From NCBI RefSeq assembly GCF_003003075.1, contig NZ_PVTX01000003.1:186001-250000 (forward strand): a DNA stretch of 64,000 nucleotides, read 5' to 3'. Below are positions 35,903-45,760 of the stretch, in pieces. Under the pieces are notes generated by a model. That model made no database searches. It had not been told where the DNA came from and saw only the letters and a program-made list of their open reading frames with translations. The position numbers were made by a program, and so were the translations under genes. How positions within the stretch are numbered: position 1 is the first letter of the stretch; every line of letters starts with the position of its first letter. The DNA is from Isoptericola halotolerans. Lineage in GTDB: Bacteria; Actinomycetota; Actinomycetes; Actinomycetales; Cellulomonadaceae.

Positions 35903-38212
35903 CTACCTCACGCGGACGGTGAGCTCCTTGCTGGAGGTCTCGCCGAGGTCGTTGGTGAACACCATCCGGTACGTGTGCGTGCCGGGCTCGCGGCCGGTCA
36001 GCGGGACCTCGACGTGCTGGGCCGACGGCGTCGCGTCGGTCAGCTCGCCGGTCGCCACCTGCTCGCCGTCCTCGAACAGGGTCCAGCCGGTCGCGTTGGT
36101 ACCCCACCACAGGTCGGCGGAGACGGTGTACGCGCCGTCCTTGTCGTGGTTGTCGTGGCTGAGCCGCGGGGCGGCGGGGGCCGCGTCCGTGACCCGGACG
36201 GTGTGCGAGCGGCAGTCGGTGGTGCCGGCCGCGTTCACCAGCTCGCAGGTGTAGGTGTACCGGCCGTCGGTGCGCCCGGTGAGGTCGAACTCGACGTGCT
36301 GGGCCGACGGCGTCGCGTCGACAAGGTTCCGCGTCGCGACGACCTCGCCGTCCTCGAGCAGGCGCACCTGGGTGGCGCTCTGGCCCCACCACAGGTCGAC
36401 GGAGACGGTGTACGCGCCGCCCCGGACGCCGTCGTGCGCGTTGTCGTCGGTCAGGACGCCACGGGCCGGGACCTGCGTGGCGGCGGGGCCGTCGATCGCG
36501 AACAGCGTGGTGGAGCCGGAGACCTCGTTGCCGACGGCGAGCATCGGCTCGCCGGTCGGGGAGTCGTCGCCGGCGATGAAGGCGAGGCCCTCCGGGCCGA
36601 GGTCGCCGGCGGCCGCGACGGCCTCGGCCGGTGAGGCGCCGTCGTCGATCGCGTCCTCGGCGGAGACGGAGAAGTCGCGGTTGTTGACGTACTGCACGAA
36701 CTGCGCCGCCGCCGGGTCGGTGACGTCGTAGACCATCACCCCGCCGACGCGCTCGAGCCCGACGAACGCGTACGTGCGCCCGTCCACCGCACCGATCGCC
36801 ATGTTCTCCGGCTCGGGCCCCTTGGCGTCCGAGCGGGACTCGAACGAGGACTCGCCGTGGTCGGAGTTGAAGTTCCCGGGGGCGGCCTCGGCGGTGATCC
36901 GCTCGAAGTCGTCGCCGGAGTCGAAGACCTGCTCGCCGTCGGTGGTCCAGATCGAGAAGGAGCGGCCGCCGAACGCGAACACCTCCTCGTAGCACTCGCC
37001 GTCCGCACGCAGCCCGGAGGCCCGCGACACGTCGAGGCGGCCCAGGTCCTCGTCGGCCGTGCGCCCCGCGACGGGGCTGTCCGCGCAGAGCGGCGCCACG
37101 CCGTCCTCGCCCAGGTCCTTGATCCGCACGGGCTCCTCGTAGTCGCCCCACTCGCGGGCGTCGCCCTCGTTGGCGGTCACCAGGTAGGTCTCTCCCCCGG
37201 CGGTGTACGCGTTCAGCCCGTCCGGCATGTACAGCCCCTGGACGGGCACCGTCCGGACGTCGATCCCGCCGTCCTCGTCGGAGGGGTCGATGCCCTGACC
37301 CTCGATCGAGAAGTCCTTGGCGCCCAGCGGCCAGATCTCGGTCACCTCGGCGCCGGCCAGGTCGACGACGGCGACGGCGTTCGCCTCCTGCAGCACGGCG
37401 TACGCGGTGGTCGAGTCGGCCGACACGGCCACGTACTCCGGCTCGAGGTTGCGCGAGACGGGGTGGTCGGTCCCCTCGATGCCCGCGAAGACCCGCACCC
37501 CCGCGGGCAGCGCACCCTCCGCCTCGTACGCGTGGAAGTCCGCGATCCGCACGGCGTCCTGCGACGGCGCGGCCACGCCGTCGGGCACGTCGACGACGGC
37601 GACGTCCCCCTCGGGGTCGACGGTGTAGTCGTCGTCCGGCTCGCCCTCGTCGGCGACGACGGCACGGGCGCCGTCGGGGGTGAACGTCACCATGTCCGGC
37701 AGCGCGCCCACCCGGACCGCGCCGAGCGCGGACCCGTCGGCAGCGGCGTCGAAGAAGACGACCCAGCCGGCATCGGTCTTGGGGTCGGACTCGACGGCGA
37801 CGGCGACCAGCCCGTCCGCGCGCACGGCCACCGAGTTGGCGACGGCGCCGGCCGGCACCGTGGAGCCGTCGTCGGCCGCCACACCCGTGGTCTGCAGGGC
37901 GAAGAGCTTCGTGGGCGCGGCCGGGTCCGCGACGTCGAGCACGGTGACCTCGCCGGCGTGCGCGTTGACGGAGAACAAGCGCTGGGAGCCGCCGTGGTAC
38001 GCCACGATCTCCGCGCCGGACTCGTCGAACAGGCCCGTCTCGTAGCTGCCGAGGGCGCGCAGGTCGATCGCCGCGCCCTCGGCGCTCGTGCCGACCGGGT
38101 CGTCGACCACGGAGGCCCGGGCCGGCAGCGTCAGCGCGGCGCCGCAGAGGGTGAGCCCGAGCGCGACGGCGACGGCGCGAGCGGCGGGTGGGTGGATGCC
38201 ACGGACGGGCAC
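35903..38212 (-). CDS. Secreted choice-of-anchor I beta-propeller protein
   Basis: 769-residue exported protein with a signal peptide (about 1-33). Residues about 50-590 form the beta-propeller-like choice-of-anchor I region (GLYMPDGLNAY, TANEGDAREWGDY and NRDFSV are family hallmarks). Two C-terminal ChiA-N/Ig-like repeats (about 600-690 and 692-769) share DLWWG and TDATPSAQHVE and are likely polysaccharide-binding. Related proteins are linked to phosphate or nucleotide scavenging but lack a proven activity. GTG 38212 follows GGAGG. Confidence 0.85.
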   Translation of the reverse strand: MPVRGIHPPAARAVAVALGLTLCGAALTLPARASVVDDPVGTSAEGAAIDLRALGSYETGLFDESGAEIVAYHGGSQRLFSVNAHAGEVTVLDVADPAAPTKLFALQTTGVAADDGSTVPAGAVANSVAVRADGLVAVAVESDPKTDAGWVVFFDAAADGSALGAVRVGALPDMVTFTPDGARAVVADEGEPDDDYTVDPEGDVAVVDVPDGVAAPSQDAVRIADFHAYEAEGALPAGVRVFAGIEGTDHPVSRNLEPEYVAVSADSTTAYAVLQEANAVAVVDLAGAEVTEIWPLGAKDFSIEGQGIDPSDEDGGIDVRTVPVQGLYMPDGLNAYTAGGETYLVTANEGDAREWGDYEEPVRIKDLGEDGVAPLCADSPVAGRTADEDLGRLDVSRASGLRADGECYEEVFAFGGRSFSIWTTDGEQVFDSGDDFERITAEAAPGNFNSDHGESSFESRSDAKGPEPENMAIGAVDGRTYAFVGLERVGGVMVYDVTDPAAAQFVQYVNNRDFSVSAEDAIDDGASPAEAVAAAGDLGPEGLAFIAGDDSPTGEPMLAVGNEVSGSTTLFAIDGPAATQVPARGVLTDDNAHDGVRGGAYTVSVDLWWGQSATQVRLLEDGEVVATRNLVDATPSAQHVEFDLTGRTDGRYTYTCELVNAAGTTDCRSHTVRVTDAAPAAPRLSHDNHDKDGAYTVSADLWWGTNATGWTLFEDGEQVATGELTDATPSAQHVEVPLTGREPGTHTYRMVFTNDLGETSSKELTVRVR

Positions 38213-38335
38213 GAGGGCCTCCGGTGTGAGACGACAGGATCGCGTCGCACGCTAGGGCGCGCCGGTAGCGCCGCCGGGCCCGCGCGGTGAACGCCGGGTG
38301 ACGCCGGGGTGGCGGGACGTCGTCGCACGTCAGAG

Positions 38336-38353
38336 ATCATCCCGGAGGATGAT
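38336..38353. promoter_or_regulatory. Palindrome before the ABC pair
   Basis: ATCATCC-CGGA-GGATGAT is a perfect 7-base dyad 36 bases before the ATPase ATG. TAGGTT (38376-38381) ends 7 bases before that ATG, so the dyad would sit near the -35 of a leaderless promoter. Confidence 0.5.
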
Positions 38354-38388
38354 GCCCGGGCCTTCGCGCACCGCGTAGGTTCGTCGCC

Positions 38389-39312
38389 ATGACCGACGAC
38401 GGTGGTGGGATCAGCACGCGCGGCGTGCGACGGGCGTTCGGCGCCGTGCACGCGGTGGTGGACGTGGAGCTGGAGGCACGGCCCGGCCGGGTGACGGCGC
38501 TCGTGGGGCCCAACGGGTCCGGCAAGACGACGCTGCTGCTCATGCTGGCGGGCTTGCTGGCGCCCGACGCCGGCGAGATCCGGGTCGCCGGCGTCGACCC
38601 TGCCGCGCACGGACGTGCCGCCCGCGCGCGGATCGGCTGGATGCCCGACGTCTTCGGCACCTGGGAGTCCCTGACCGCGCGCGAGGTGCTCGTCACCGTC
38701 GCGGCCGCGTACCGGATGACGCCCGACGACGGCGCCCGCCGCGCGGCCGAGCTGCTGGAGCTGGTGCACCTCACCGAGCTGGCCGACTCCCCCGCCCACG
38801 TGCTGTCCCGCGGGCAGAAGCAGCGGCTCGGGCTCGCCCGGGCCCTGGTCCACGACCCCGACGTGCTGCTCCTGGACGAGCCCGCCTCCGGGCTCGACCC
38901 CCGCTCGCGCGTCGACCTGCGCGAGCTCGTGCGCCGGCTCGCCGCCGCGGGCAAGACGATCCTCATCAGCTCGCACGTGCTCACCGAGCTCGACGAGATG
39001 GCCGACGACGCCGTCTTCATCTCCCAGGGCCGCACCGTGCGGTCGCAGTCGGTGGACGACGCCGCCGCCGAGCGTCGGGCGTGGCGGATCGCCGCGCTCT
39101 CGCCCGGGCTGCTGACGGACTGGCTCACCACGGCGGGGACCGAGGCCCGGCTCGAGGACGACGGGACCGCGCTGGTCGAGCTCGACGGCGACGAGGCCGC
39201 CGCGGCGCTGCTGCGCGACGCGGTCTCCGCCGGCGTGCCGGTGGTCAGCCTGGCGCCTGCCGGCGGAGCGTTGGAACAGGCATATCTGCGACTCGAGGAG
39301 GAACGGCGATGA
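38389..39312 (+). CDS. ABC transporter ATP-binding protein
   Basis: 307-residue ATPase with Walker A GPNGSGKT, signature LSRGQKQRLG, Walker B VLLLDEPASGLDP and H-loop SSHVLTELDEM. It forms a two-gene exporter with the overlapping permease (ATGA). Substrate unknown; the NatA/CcmA-like group is the closest. Confidence 0.9.
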   Translation: MTDDGGGISTRGVRRAFGAVHAVVDVELEARPGRVTALVGPNGSGKTTLLLMLAGLLAPDAGEIRVAGVDPAAHGRAARARIGWMPDVFGTWESLTAREVLVTVAAAYRMTPDDGARRAAELLELVHLTELADSPAHVLSRGQKQRLGLARALVHDPDVLLLDEPASGLDPRSRVDLRELVRRLAAAGKTILISSHVLTELDEMADDAVFISQGRTVRSQSVDDAAAERRAWRIAALSPGLLTDWLTTAGTEARLEDDGTALVELDGDEAAAALLRDAVSAGVPVVSLAPAGGALEQAYLRLEEERR

Positions 39313-40448
39313 GCGTCGAGACTCAGGAGGCCGCGCCGTCGGGCACCGGTCCCCGCACGGTGCCCACCAGCGACTGGTCGCTGTCGTGGCAGGGCGTCCG
39401 GACCGTGGCGCAGCTCGAGCTGCGCCAGCGCGTGCGCTCCACGCGGTGGAAGATCGCGCTCGTCGTGTGGTTCGTGGTGGTGGGGCTGATCACGCTGCTC
39501 ACCTCCGGCGCGATCGCCATGCTGTTCGACGACCCGTCGCTGGGCGCCGACGGTGCCGGCCGCACGATGTTCGGCGTCGTCGTGTTCTTCGTGCTGTTCC
39601 TCGGGCTCCTCGTCGCACCGGCGCTCACCGCGCCCGCCATCAACGGCGACCGCGCGGCCGGGACGCTCGCGACGCTGCAGGCCACGATGCTCACCCCGGC
39701 CGAGATCGTCGTCGGCAAGCTGCTCGCGGCGTGGCTGGCCGCGCTGGCGTTCCTCGCCGCGAGCGTGCCGTTCGTCGTGTGGGCGTTCGCCGTGGGCGGG
39801 CTGCCCTTCTGGTCGCTGGTGTCCGTGGTGCTCGTGCTCGCCGTCGTGCTCGGGGTGGTCTGCGCCGTCGGCCTCGGGTTCTCCGCGCTGACCGCCAAGA
39901 CCTCCGGCTCCGCGGTGCTCACCTACCTCACCGTGGGTGGCCTGTCGGTCGTGTCCCTCGCGCTCTTCGGCCTCAGCGCGCCCCTGGTGACCACCACCGA
40001 GGCGGTACGCACCTGGGACGTGCCGGCGGACTACGACTGGGAGGACACCGAGCCGCCCGAGTGCGAGTGGACCACGCACACGCAGGAGGTCTGGCACTCC
40101 GAACGCACGTGGTGGCTCCTCGCGGCGAACCCGTTCGTGATCGTGGCGGACGCCCAGCCGCTCGCCGACCCGGAGGCGTACGACTACGCCGCCGACCCGT
40201 TGACGCTGATCCAGTACGGGGTCCGGTACGCCCGCACCGGTCCCGCGGCGGAGCAGGACTGGTGCTCCGGCATGTGGGCCGACGGCACCGGCGCCTCGCC
40301 CGTCGAGGAGCAGCGGCCGAGCGAGTCGGCGGTGTGGCCCTGGGGCCTGGGGATCTACGTGCTGCTGGGCGCGGCCGGCGTCGTCACGGCCGTGCGGCGC
40401 CTGCAGATCCCCGCCCGGCGGCTCCCGAAGGGCACCCGCGTCGCCTGA
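39309..40448 (+). CDS. ABC-2 type permease with extracytoplasmic insert
   Basis: 379-residue membrane protein with about six transmembrane segments. A hydrophilic insert of about 100 residues before the last helix (WEDTEPPECEWTTHTQEVWH) contains two Cys that may form an external disulfide. The permease core has INGDRAAGTLATLQATMLTP, the ABC-2 signature area. Co-translated with its ATPase. Confidence 0.87.
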   Translation: MSVETQEAAPSGTGPRTVPTSDWSLSWQGVRTVAQLELRQRVRSTRWKIALVVWFVVVGLITLLTSGAIAMLFDDPSLGADGAGRTMFGVVVFFVLFLGLLVAPALTAPAINGDRAAGTLATLQATMLTPAEIVVGKLLAAWLAALAFLAASVPFVVWAFAVGGLPFWSLVSVVLVLAVVLGVVCAVGLGFSALTAKTSGSAVLTYLTVGGLSVVSLALFGLSAPLVTTTEAVRTWDVPADYDWEDTEPPECEWTTHTQEVWHSERTWWLLAANPFVIVADAQPLADPEAYDYAADPLTLIQYGVRYARTGPAAEQDWCSGMWADGTGASPVEEQRPSESAVWPWGLGIYVLLGAAGVVTAVRRLQIPARRLPKGTRVA

Positions 40449-40473
40449 CCCGACCCGGCGCCGGGGCCGACGG

Positions 40474-41052
40474 TCAGGCGTGCAGGGCGTCGTACTCCGC
40501 CTCGGCGGCGACGTCGTCCGCCACGTCGAGGCGCAGGTGGCCGAGGACGCCCTGGAGCACCCGCAGTCCCGACGAGGCGCGCTCGCCCCAGCTCGACAGG
40601 TAGCTGAACTGCCACCACCACAGGCCCTCGAGCTCGTGGCCGTCGTCGAAGTGCTGCAGCCCCTTGGCGATCTCGTCCGCGACGCAGGCCAGGTCGCCGG
40701 AGAGCGTCGCCGGGGCGACGTCGGCGCTCAGCACCGGGTCGGTCACCTCCACGTAGTCGTCGAACCCGTCGAACATCTGCGCCAGCGCGGTCCGCAGCGG
40801 GTCCATGTCGGTCTCGCGCCCGGCATCGGGCTCGAAGCGCTCGACGGGGACGACGTCGGTGATCGCTGCCAACCGTGCGCCCGCGGCGAGCAGGTCCGAC
40901 GTCGCCAGGATCAGCAGGGACAGCTCGGCGCCGGGGAAGCCTCCCGAGGCGACCTGCGACGTCGTCGACAGGAACGTCCGGGCCTGTGCCGACATCTGTT
41001 CGGCGACGTCCCGCAGCTCGGAGTCAGCGGAGATCTCTGGCACGTTCCTCAC
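40474..41052 (-). CDS. DUF5063 family protein
   Basis: 192-residue acidic helical protein. The segments VVPVERFEPD, DDYVEVTDP and EGLWWWQFSYLSSWG are diagnostic of DUF5063, which in actinobacteria often sits beside recR; here recR is 4 kb away. Function unknown. GTG 41052 is preceded by AGGAACGG; GTG 41064 or 41043 are alternatives. Confidence 0.8.
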   Translation of the reverse strand: MRNVPEISADSELRDVAEQMSAQARTFLSTTSQVASGGFPGAELSLLILATSDLLAAGARLAAITDVVPVERFEPDAGRETDMDPLRTALAQMFDGFDDYVEVTDPVLSADVAPATLSGDLACVADEIAKGLQHFDDGHELEGLWWWQFSYLSSWGERASSGLRVLQGVLGHLRLDVADDVAAEAEYDALHA

Positions 41053-41193
41053 CCGTTCCTGCACTCGGTGCCAGGCCGAGCGAGTCCCCGGCCGCGTGGT
41101 GCCAGTGTCCCCCGCGCCGCCGCCACGACGCCAGGCAGGAACCCGATCCGCCGGCGTATGCGCAGGATCGGGAGACCAATGTTCACCTTTTGC

Positions 41194-41222
41194 TTGATAG
41201 CCAGCATAAGTGCGGCTACGGT
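41194..41222 (+). promoter_or_regulatory. Sigma-A promoter of the PA14 protein gene
   Basis: TTGATA, a 17-base spacer and TACGGT in a conspicuously AT-rich stretch. The predicted leader of about 33 bases contains GGAGGAAG. Confidence 0.65.
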
Positions 41223-41261
41223 CGAGGACGGTCGATCGCACCGTCTTCGAGGAGGAAGAAC

Positions 41262-44200
41262 ATGCCAGCACGGCCGTCAGGCCCCGCGAGGAGATCTCTC
41301 GCGGGACTCGTCACACTCACCCTGGCGAGCGGCACCGTAGCCCTCGCCACCGCACCCGCCGGGGCCGTCGAACCCGCTTCCCCGGCCGCCACCCAGCTCC
41401 GGACCGCCGACCTCCCACCCCAGGAGCCCGGCGTCACCCTGCGCACGTACGACCTGCGCCAGGGCATCGACGAGCTCTGCCGGCTCAAGGACGGGCAGAC
41501 CCCCAACGTCGACAAGCTCATGCCGACGATCGACTGGACCGAGGCGAGCCAGTTCGGCCTCGAGGACCACTTCCTCACCCACGTGGTCGGCAACGTCCAC
41601 GCCCCCGAGGACGGCGAGTACACGTTCCGCCTCACCAGCGACGACGGCTCCCGGCTGTCGATCGGCGACGAGGTCGTCGTGGACAACGACGGCCTGCACG
41701 GCGAGGAGTCGGTGGACGGCACGGTCACCCTGACCGCCGGCGCCCACCCGCTGTTCGTCGAGTTCTTCGAGGACGCCTACGGCCAGGTGCTGCGGCTCGA
41801 GTGGATGCCGCCCGGCGCCTCCGAGTTCACCGTGGTGCCGCAGGAGGCGCTGAGCACCGAGGCCGGCGTCGTCCGCGTCACCGCACCCGGGACCAAGTAC
41901 TGCGAGGGTGCCGAGGACACCGCCGGTGACGGCCTGCCCCTCGACGCCGTGCACCCGGGGTACGACCTCACCGACCTGCGCCCCGAGGGCTTCGAGCCCA
42001 TGGTCTCCGGCATGGACTGGACCGCCGACGGCGACCTCGTCGTCGCGACGTCCGGCTCCGTGAGCCCCGGCGGCTGGGTCGAGGACCCGGAGCCCGGGGA
42101 GCTCTTCGTGCTCGACCAGGTGACCGGCGAGACGAGCGCCGAGGAGGTGACGGCGACCAAGATCGCCACCGACCTGTTCAACCCGATGGGTGTGGCCGTC
42201 ATCGACGACTCGATCTTCGTCACCGAGCGCGACGCGCTCACCGAGCTCACCGACCCGGACGGCGACGGCTTCTACGACCAGCGCTCCACCGTCGCGGAGT
42301 GGCCGTTCGGCGGCAACTTCCACGAGTTCGCGTTCGGCCTGCTGCACGACGAGGACCACTTCTACGTCAACCTCTCCGTGGCCATCAACAACGGTGGGGC
42401 GACGACCGACCCGCAGCTGGCCGAGAACCGCGGCACGAGCATCACGGTCGACCGTGAGACGGGCGAGATCGACTACGTGGCCGGCGGTCTGCGAACCCCG
42501 AACGGCATGACGTTCGGGCCGGAGAACGAGCTGTTCGTCATGGACAACCAGGGTGCCTGGCTGCCCAGCTCCAAGCTGGTGCACGTCGAGCAGGACCGGT
42601 TCTTCAACCACTACACGAACCCGGACGGCCCGTTCGACGACCAGCCCGTCACCCAGCCGGCCCTGTGGATCCCGCAGAACGAGATCGGCAACTCGCCCAG
42701 CGAGCCCGTGCAGCTCTCCGAGGGTCAGTTCGCCGGCCAGCTCCTGTTCGGCGACGTCACCTACGGCGGCCTGCAGCGCGGGTTCCTCGAGAAGGTCGAC
42801 GGCGAGTTCCAGGGCGCCGTGTTCCGGCACACCGCGGGGCTCGAGGCGGGCGTCAACCGCACCGTGATCGGGCCCGACGGCGCCGTCTACGTCGGCGGCA
42901 TCGGCGAGGCCGGCAACTGGAGCGAGCCCAACAAGCTCCGGTACGGCCTGCAGAAGCTGACGCCGAACGGCCAGGAGTCGTTCGACATGCTCGAGATGCG
43001 GGTGCAGGAGGGCGGCTTCGAGATCGAGTACAACCAGCCGCTGTCCGACGAGACGGTCGCGAAGATCGCCGACGACGCCGGGCAGGCGTACCGCGTGGAC
43101 CAGTGGCGGTACGTGCCCACCCAGCAGTACGGCGGGCCGAAGATCGACGAGGAGGTGCTGCACGTCAGCGACGCCACCGTCTCGGAGGACCGCACCACCG
43201 TCAGCCTCGCCGTCGACGGGCTCAAGCCGGGCCGGGTCGTGCACCTGCGCTCGCCGCGCCCGTTCAGCGACGCCGAGGGCCGCGAGCTGTGGAACACCGA
43301 GGCCTGGTACACCCTCAACAGCCTGCCCGGGTACGTGGCCCCGGCCGACCGCGGGTACTACGAGGCCGAGGAGTCGGTGCTGCTCGGTTCCGCCGGGCTC
43401 GACAGCGAGCACAGCGGGTACTCCGGCTCCGGGTTCGTGGATGGCATCCAGTCCCCCGGTGCCGGCGTGAGCTTCACGGTGGAGGCCGACGCGGCCGGCA
43501 CGCAGCCCGTCAACCTGCGGTACGCCAACGGCCCCAACCCGTTCGAGGGCGACAAGTCGATCTCGGTGCTCGTCAACGGCACCGAGGTGGACCCCTGGGT
43601 GCTGCCGAGCACGGGCGACTGGAAGACGTGGGACTTCGTCACGCGTGACCTCGACCTGCGCGAGGGCGCCAACACGATCACGCTCCGGTTCGACGAGGGT
43701 GACGACGGCAACGTCAACCTCGACGTCCTGTCGATCGGTGAGTCGCCCGACCTGTGCACCGCGACCGAGCCCGACGCGGGGTACACCGCCCTGTTCGACG
43801 GCACGCTCGCGACGTTCGACGACTGGCGGCTCGCCGGCGCCGGGTCCTTCGGGCGGCAGGACGACTGCACCCTGAAGACCCAGGGCGGCATGGGTCTGCT
43901 CTGGCACACCGACGAGCTGGAGGGGTCGTACAGCCTCCAGCTCGACTGGAAGCTGGTCAAGGACGACAACGGCGGCGTGTTCGTCGGGTTCCCCGACCCG
44001 GGCAACGACCCGTGGGTCGCCGTCGACCAGGGCTACGAGATCCAGATCGACGCCAGCGACGAGGCGGACCGCACCACCGGTGCGATCTACACCTTCCAGG
44101 GTGCCGACCCGGAGGCCGTCGAGGAGGCGCTGAACCCGGTGCCGGAGTGGAACAGCTACGACATCCGCGTCGTGGGCGACACGATCCGGATCTTCCTCAA

Positions 44201-44903
44201 CGGGGTGCTGGTGAACGACTTCGTCAGCACGGACCCGGCGAGGGACCTCTCCCGCGGGTTCCTCGGGATCCAGAACCACGGGGGCGGCGAGACGGTCTCC
44301 TACCGGGACATCCAGGTCAAGCCGCTCGGTGACCTGGCCGTCACCGCCACGGCGGAGGTCCGTTGCGAGGCGGAGTCCGCGGTGCTGGACGTGCACGCGT
44401 CGAACACCGAGACGGACGTGGCGGTGGACCTCACCATCGACACGCCGCTCGGGTCCCGCACCGTCGAGGGCGTCGAGCCGGGAGCCTCCGTCACGGAGTC
44501 GTTCGCGGCCGACGCCGCGGAGCTCGCGGCCGGCACCGTGCAGGTGACGGCCGGCGGCGACAAGCGGACGCTGGTGGTCGAGGCGTCCTACGACGCCGCG
44601 GACTGCACCGTCGGCCTGCCGGCCGAGGTCCGGGCGAAGCTCGCGCCGCCGAAGGTCAAGGCCGGCAAGGACACCAAGGTGATGGTCTGGGTGTCCGGCG
44701 CGGAGGGCGACCCGGTCCCGACCGGCACCGTGCGCGTGACGCTCGGCGACGAGGTCGTCACCACGGAGCTCGGTGAGGGACCCGCCAAGGTCAAGGTGCC
44801 GACGTCGGGCCTCACCGACGGGGTGCACACGGTGACCGTGGAGTACCTGGGTGACTCCGTCTACGGAGCCACCAGCACGACGGCGGATCTCACGGTGCGC
44901 TGA
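41262..44903 (+). CDS. Large secreted multidomain carbohydrate-active protein
   Basis: 1213-residue exported protein. In order: signal peptide (1 to about 36); PA14 domain (about 100-190, TFRLTSDDGSRLSIGD); sorbosone-dehydrogenase-like beta-propeller (about 240-580, GLRTPNGMTFGPENELFV); CBM6/35-like module (about 694-830, YYEAEESVLLGS, GSGFVDG); a 3-keto-disaccharide hydrolase/DUF1080-type jelly roll (about 840-1020, YTALFDGT, YEIQID); and a C-terminal Ig-like domain (about 1126-1213). The combination suggests oxidation or cleavage of keto-glycosides on plant glycans. Catalysis is not proven. ATG 41262 follows GAGGAGGAAG. Confidence 0.85.
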   Translation: MPARPSGPARRSLAGLVTLTLASGTVALATAPAGAVEPASPAATQLRTADLPPQEPGVTLRTYDLRQGIDELCRLKDGQTPNVDKLMPTIDWTEASQFGLEDHFLTHVVGNVHAPEDGEYTFRLTSDDGSRLSIGDEVVVDNDGLHGEESVDGTVTLTAGAHPLFVEFFEDAYGQVLRLEWMPPGASEFTVVPQEALSTEAGVVRVTAPGTKYCEGAEDTAGDGLPLDAVHPGYDLTDLRPEGFEPMVSGMDWTADGDLVVATSGSVSPGGWVEDPEPGELFVLDQVTGETSAEEVTATKIATDLFNPMGVAVIDDSIFVTERDALTELTDPDGDGFYDQRSTVAEWPFGGNFHEFAFGLLHDEDHFYVNLSVAINNGGATTDPQLAENRGTSITVDRETGEIDYVAGGLRTPNGMTFGPENELFVMDNQGAWLPSSKLVHVEQDRFFNHYTNPDGPFDDQPVTQPALWIPQNEIGNSPSEPVQLSEGQFAGQLLFGDVTYGGLQRGFLEKVDGEFQGAVFRHTAGLEAGVNRTVIGPDGAVYVGGIGEAGNWSEPNKLRYGLQKLTPNGQESFDMLEMRVQEGGFEIEYNQPLSDETVAKIADDAGQAYRVDQWRYVPTQQYGGPKIDEEVLHVSDATVSEDRTTVSLAVDGLKPGRVVHLRSPRPFSDAEGRELWNTEAWYTLNSLPGYVAPADRGYYEAEESVLLGSAGLDSEHSGYSGSGFVDGIQSPGAGVSFTVEADAAGTQPVNLRYANGPNPFEGDKSISVLVNGTEVDPWVLPSTGDWKTWDFVTRDLDLREGANTITLRFDEGDDGNVNLDVLSIGESPDLCTATEPDAGYTALFDGTLATFDDWRLAGAGSFGRQDDCTLKTQGGMGLLWHTDELEGSYSLQLDWKLVKDDNGGVFVGFPDPGNDPWVAVDQGYEIQIDASDEADRTTGAIYTFQGADPEAVEEALNPVPEWNSYDIRVVGDTIRIFLNGVLVNDFVSTDPARDLSRGFLGIQNHGGGETVSYRDIQVKPLGDLAVTATAEVRCEAESAVLDVHASNTETDVAVDLTIDTPLGSRTVEGVEPGASVTESFAADAAELAAGTVQVTAGGDKRTLVVEASYDAADCTVGLPAEVRAKLAPPKVKAGKDTKVMVWVSGAEGDPVPTGTVRVTLGDEVVTTELGEGPAKVKVPTSGLTDGVHTVTVEYLGDSVYGATSTTADLTVR

Positions 44904-44924
44904 CGCGTCGCCGCACGTCCGCTG

Positions 44925-44960
44925 CCGGGCCCGCTCCGCCTCCGTGCGGGGCGGGCCCGG
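44925..44960. terminator. Bidirectional terminator between the PA14 gene and recR
   Basis: CCGGGCCCGC/GCGGGCCCGG, a perfect 10-base stem with an inner CCGC/GCGG, between convergent genes. Confidence 0.7.
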
Positions 44961-44995
44961 TCGCGTCGGCAGGCCGGTGGCGGTCCAGCAGCGGT

Positions 44996-45595
44996 TCAGC
45001 TGCCGACGACGCGCCGGCCCTCGAACGCGCGACCCAGGGTGACCTCGTCCGCGTACTCGAGGTCGCCGCCGACCGGCAGCCCCGAGGCCAGCCGCGAGAC
45101 GGTCAGCCCCATGGGGCCGATGAGGCGCGAGAGGTAGGTGGCCGTCGCCTCCCCCTCGACGTTCGGGTCGGTGGCGATGATGACCTCGGTGACCGCGCCG
45201 TCGGCCAGCCGTGACATCAGCTCGGCGATGCGCAGGTCGTCCGGCCCGACGTTGTCCAGCGGGTTGATGGCGCCGCCGAGCACGTGGTACCTGCCACGGA
45301 ACTCGCGTGTGCGTTCGATCGCGACGACGTCCTTGGGCTCCTCCACCACGCAGATGATGTCGTCACCGCGGCGCGGGTCGGCGCAGATGCGGCAACGCTC
45401 GGACTCGGCGACGTTGCCGCAGACCTCGCAGAACTGCACCCGCAGCTTGACCTCGGTGAGGGCGTCGGTCAGCCGCCGCACGTCCGCGGCGTCCGCGGCC
45501 AGCAGGTGGAACGCGATCCGCTGCGCGCTCTTGGGCCCGACGCCGGGTAGGCGGCCGAGCTCGTCGATCAGGTCCTGGACCGCTCCTTCGTACAC
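44996..45595 (-). CDS. recR: Recombination mediator RecR
   Basis: 199-residue protein that with RecO loads RecA at gaps. It has the N-terminal helix-hairpin-helix [19 protein letters not shown], a four-Cys zinc finger (CEVCGN then CRIC) and a Toprim domain ([21 protein letters not shown]). GTG 45595 gives the usual N-terminus [10 protein letters not shown]. It is separated from dnaX, its common neighbour, by 7 kb. Confidence 0.96.
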   Translation of the reverse strand: MYEGAVQDLIDELGRLPGVGPKSAQRIAFHLLAADAADVRRLTDALTEVKLRVQFCEVCGNVAESERCRICADPRRGDDIICVVEEPKDVVAIERTREFRGRYHVLGGAINPLDNVGPDDLRIAELMSRLADGAVTEVIIATDPNVEGEATATYLSRLIGPMGLTVSRLASGLPVGGDLEYADEVTLGRAFEGRRVVGS

Positions 45596-45647
45596 ACGCT
45601 CAGGGTACGGGCCGCACCCGACAACCCCCGCCCCACCCCGCCCTTCG

Positions 45648-45713
45648 TCGCTGTGGGTGCACGACACGCCGTCTGCCGCCCTGGCTGGGCGGCGTGTCGT
45701 GCACCCACAGCGA
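45648..45713. repeat. 24-bp-armed perfect inverted repeat
   Basis: Arms 45648-45671 and 45690-45713 are perfectly complementary, with an 18-base loop; after one mismatch the stem extends by about six more pairs. It resembles the palindrome at 22794 in size and in containing GTGCA. Unlikely to be a simple terminator, though it may stop transcripts from the response regulator side. Confidence 0.85.
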
Positions 45714-45728
45714 GGAGGGGGTGGGCGA

Positions 45729-45760
45729 GATCAGACCCAGCCCTTGGCGCGCGCCACCCG
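45729..45760 (-). repeat. 32-bp copy of the response-regulator gene 3' end
   Basis: Identical to 46409-46440, the last nine codons and stop of the response regulator. The two copies bracket the NUDIX gene. Confidence 0.9.

Noticed and set aside
41277-44828. Open frame of 1183 codons antisense to the PA14 multidomain gene
   Set aside because: High-GC antisense shadow; the plus strand carries recognisable domains along its whole length.
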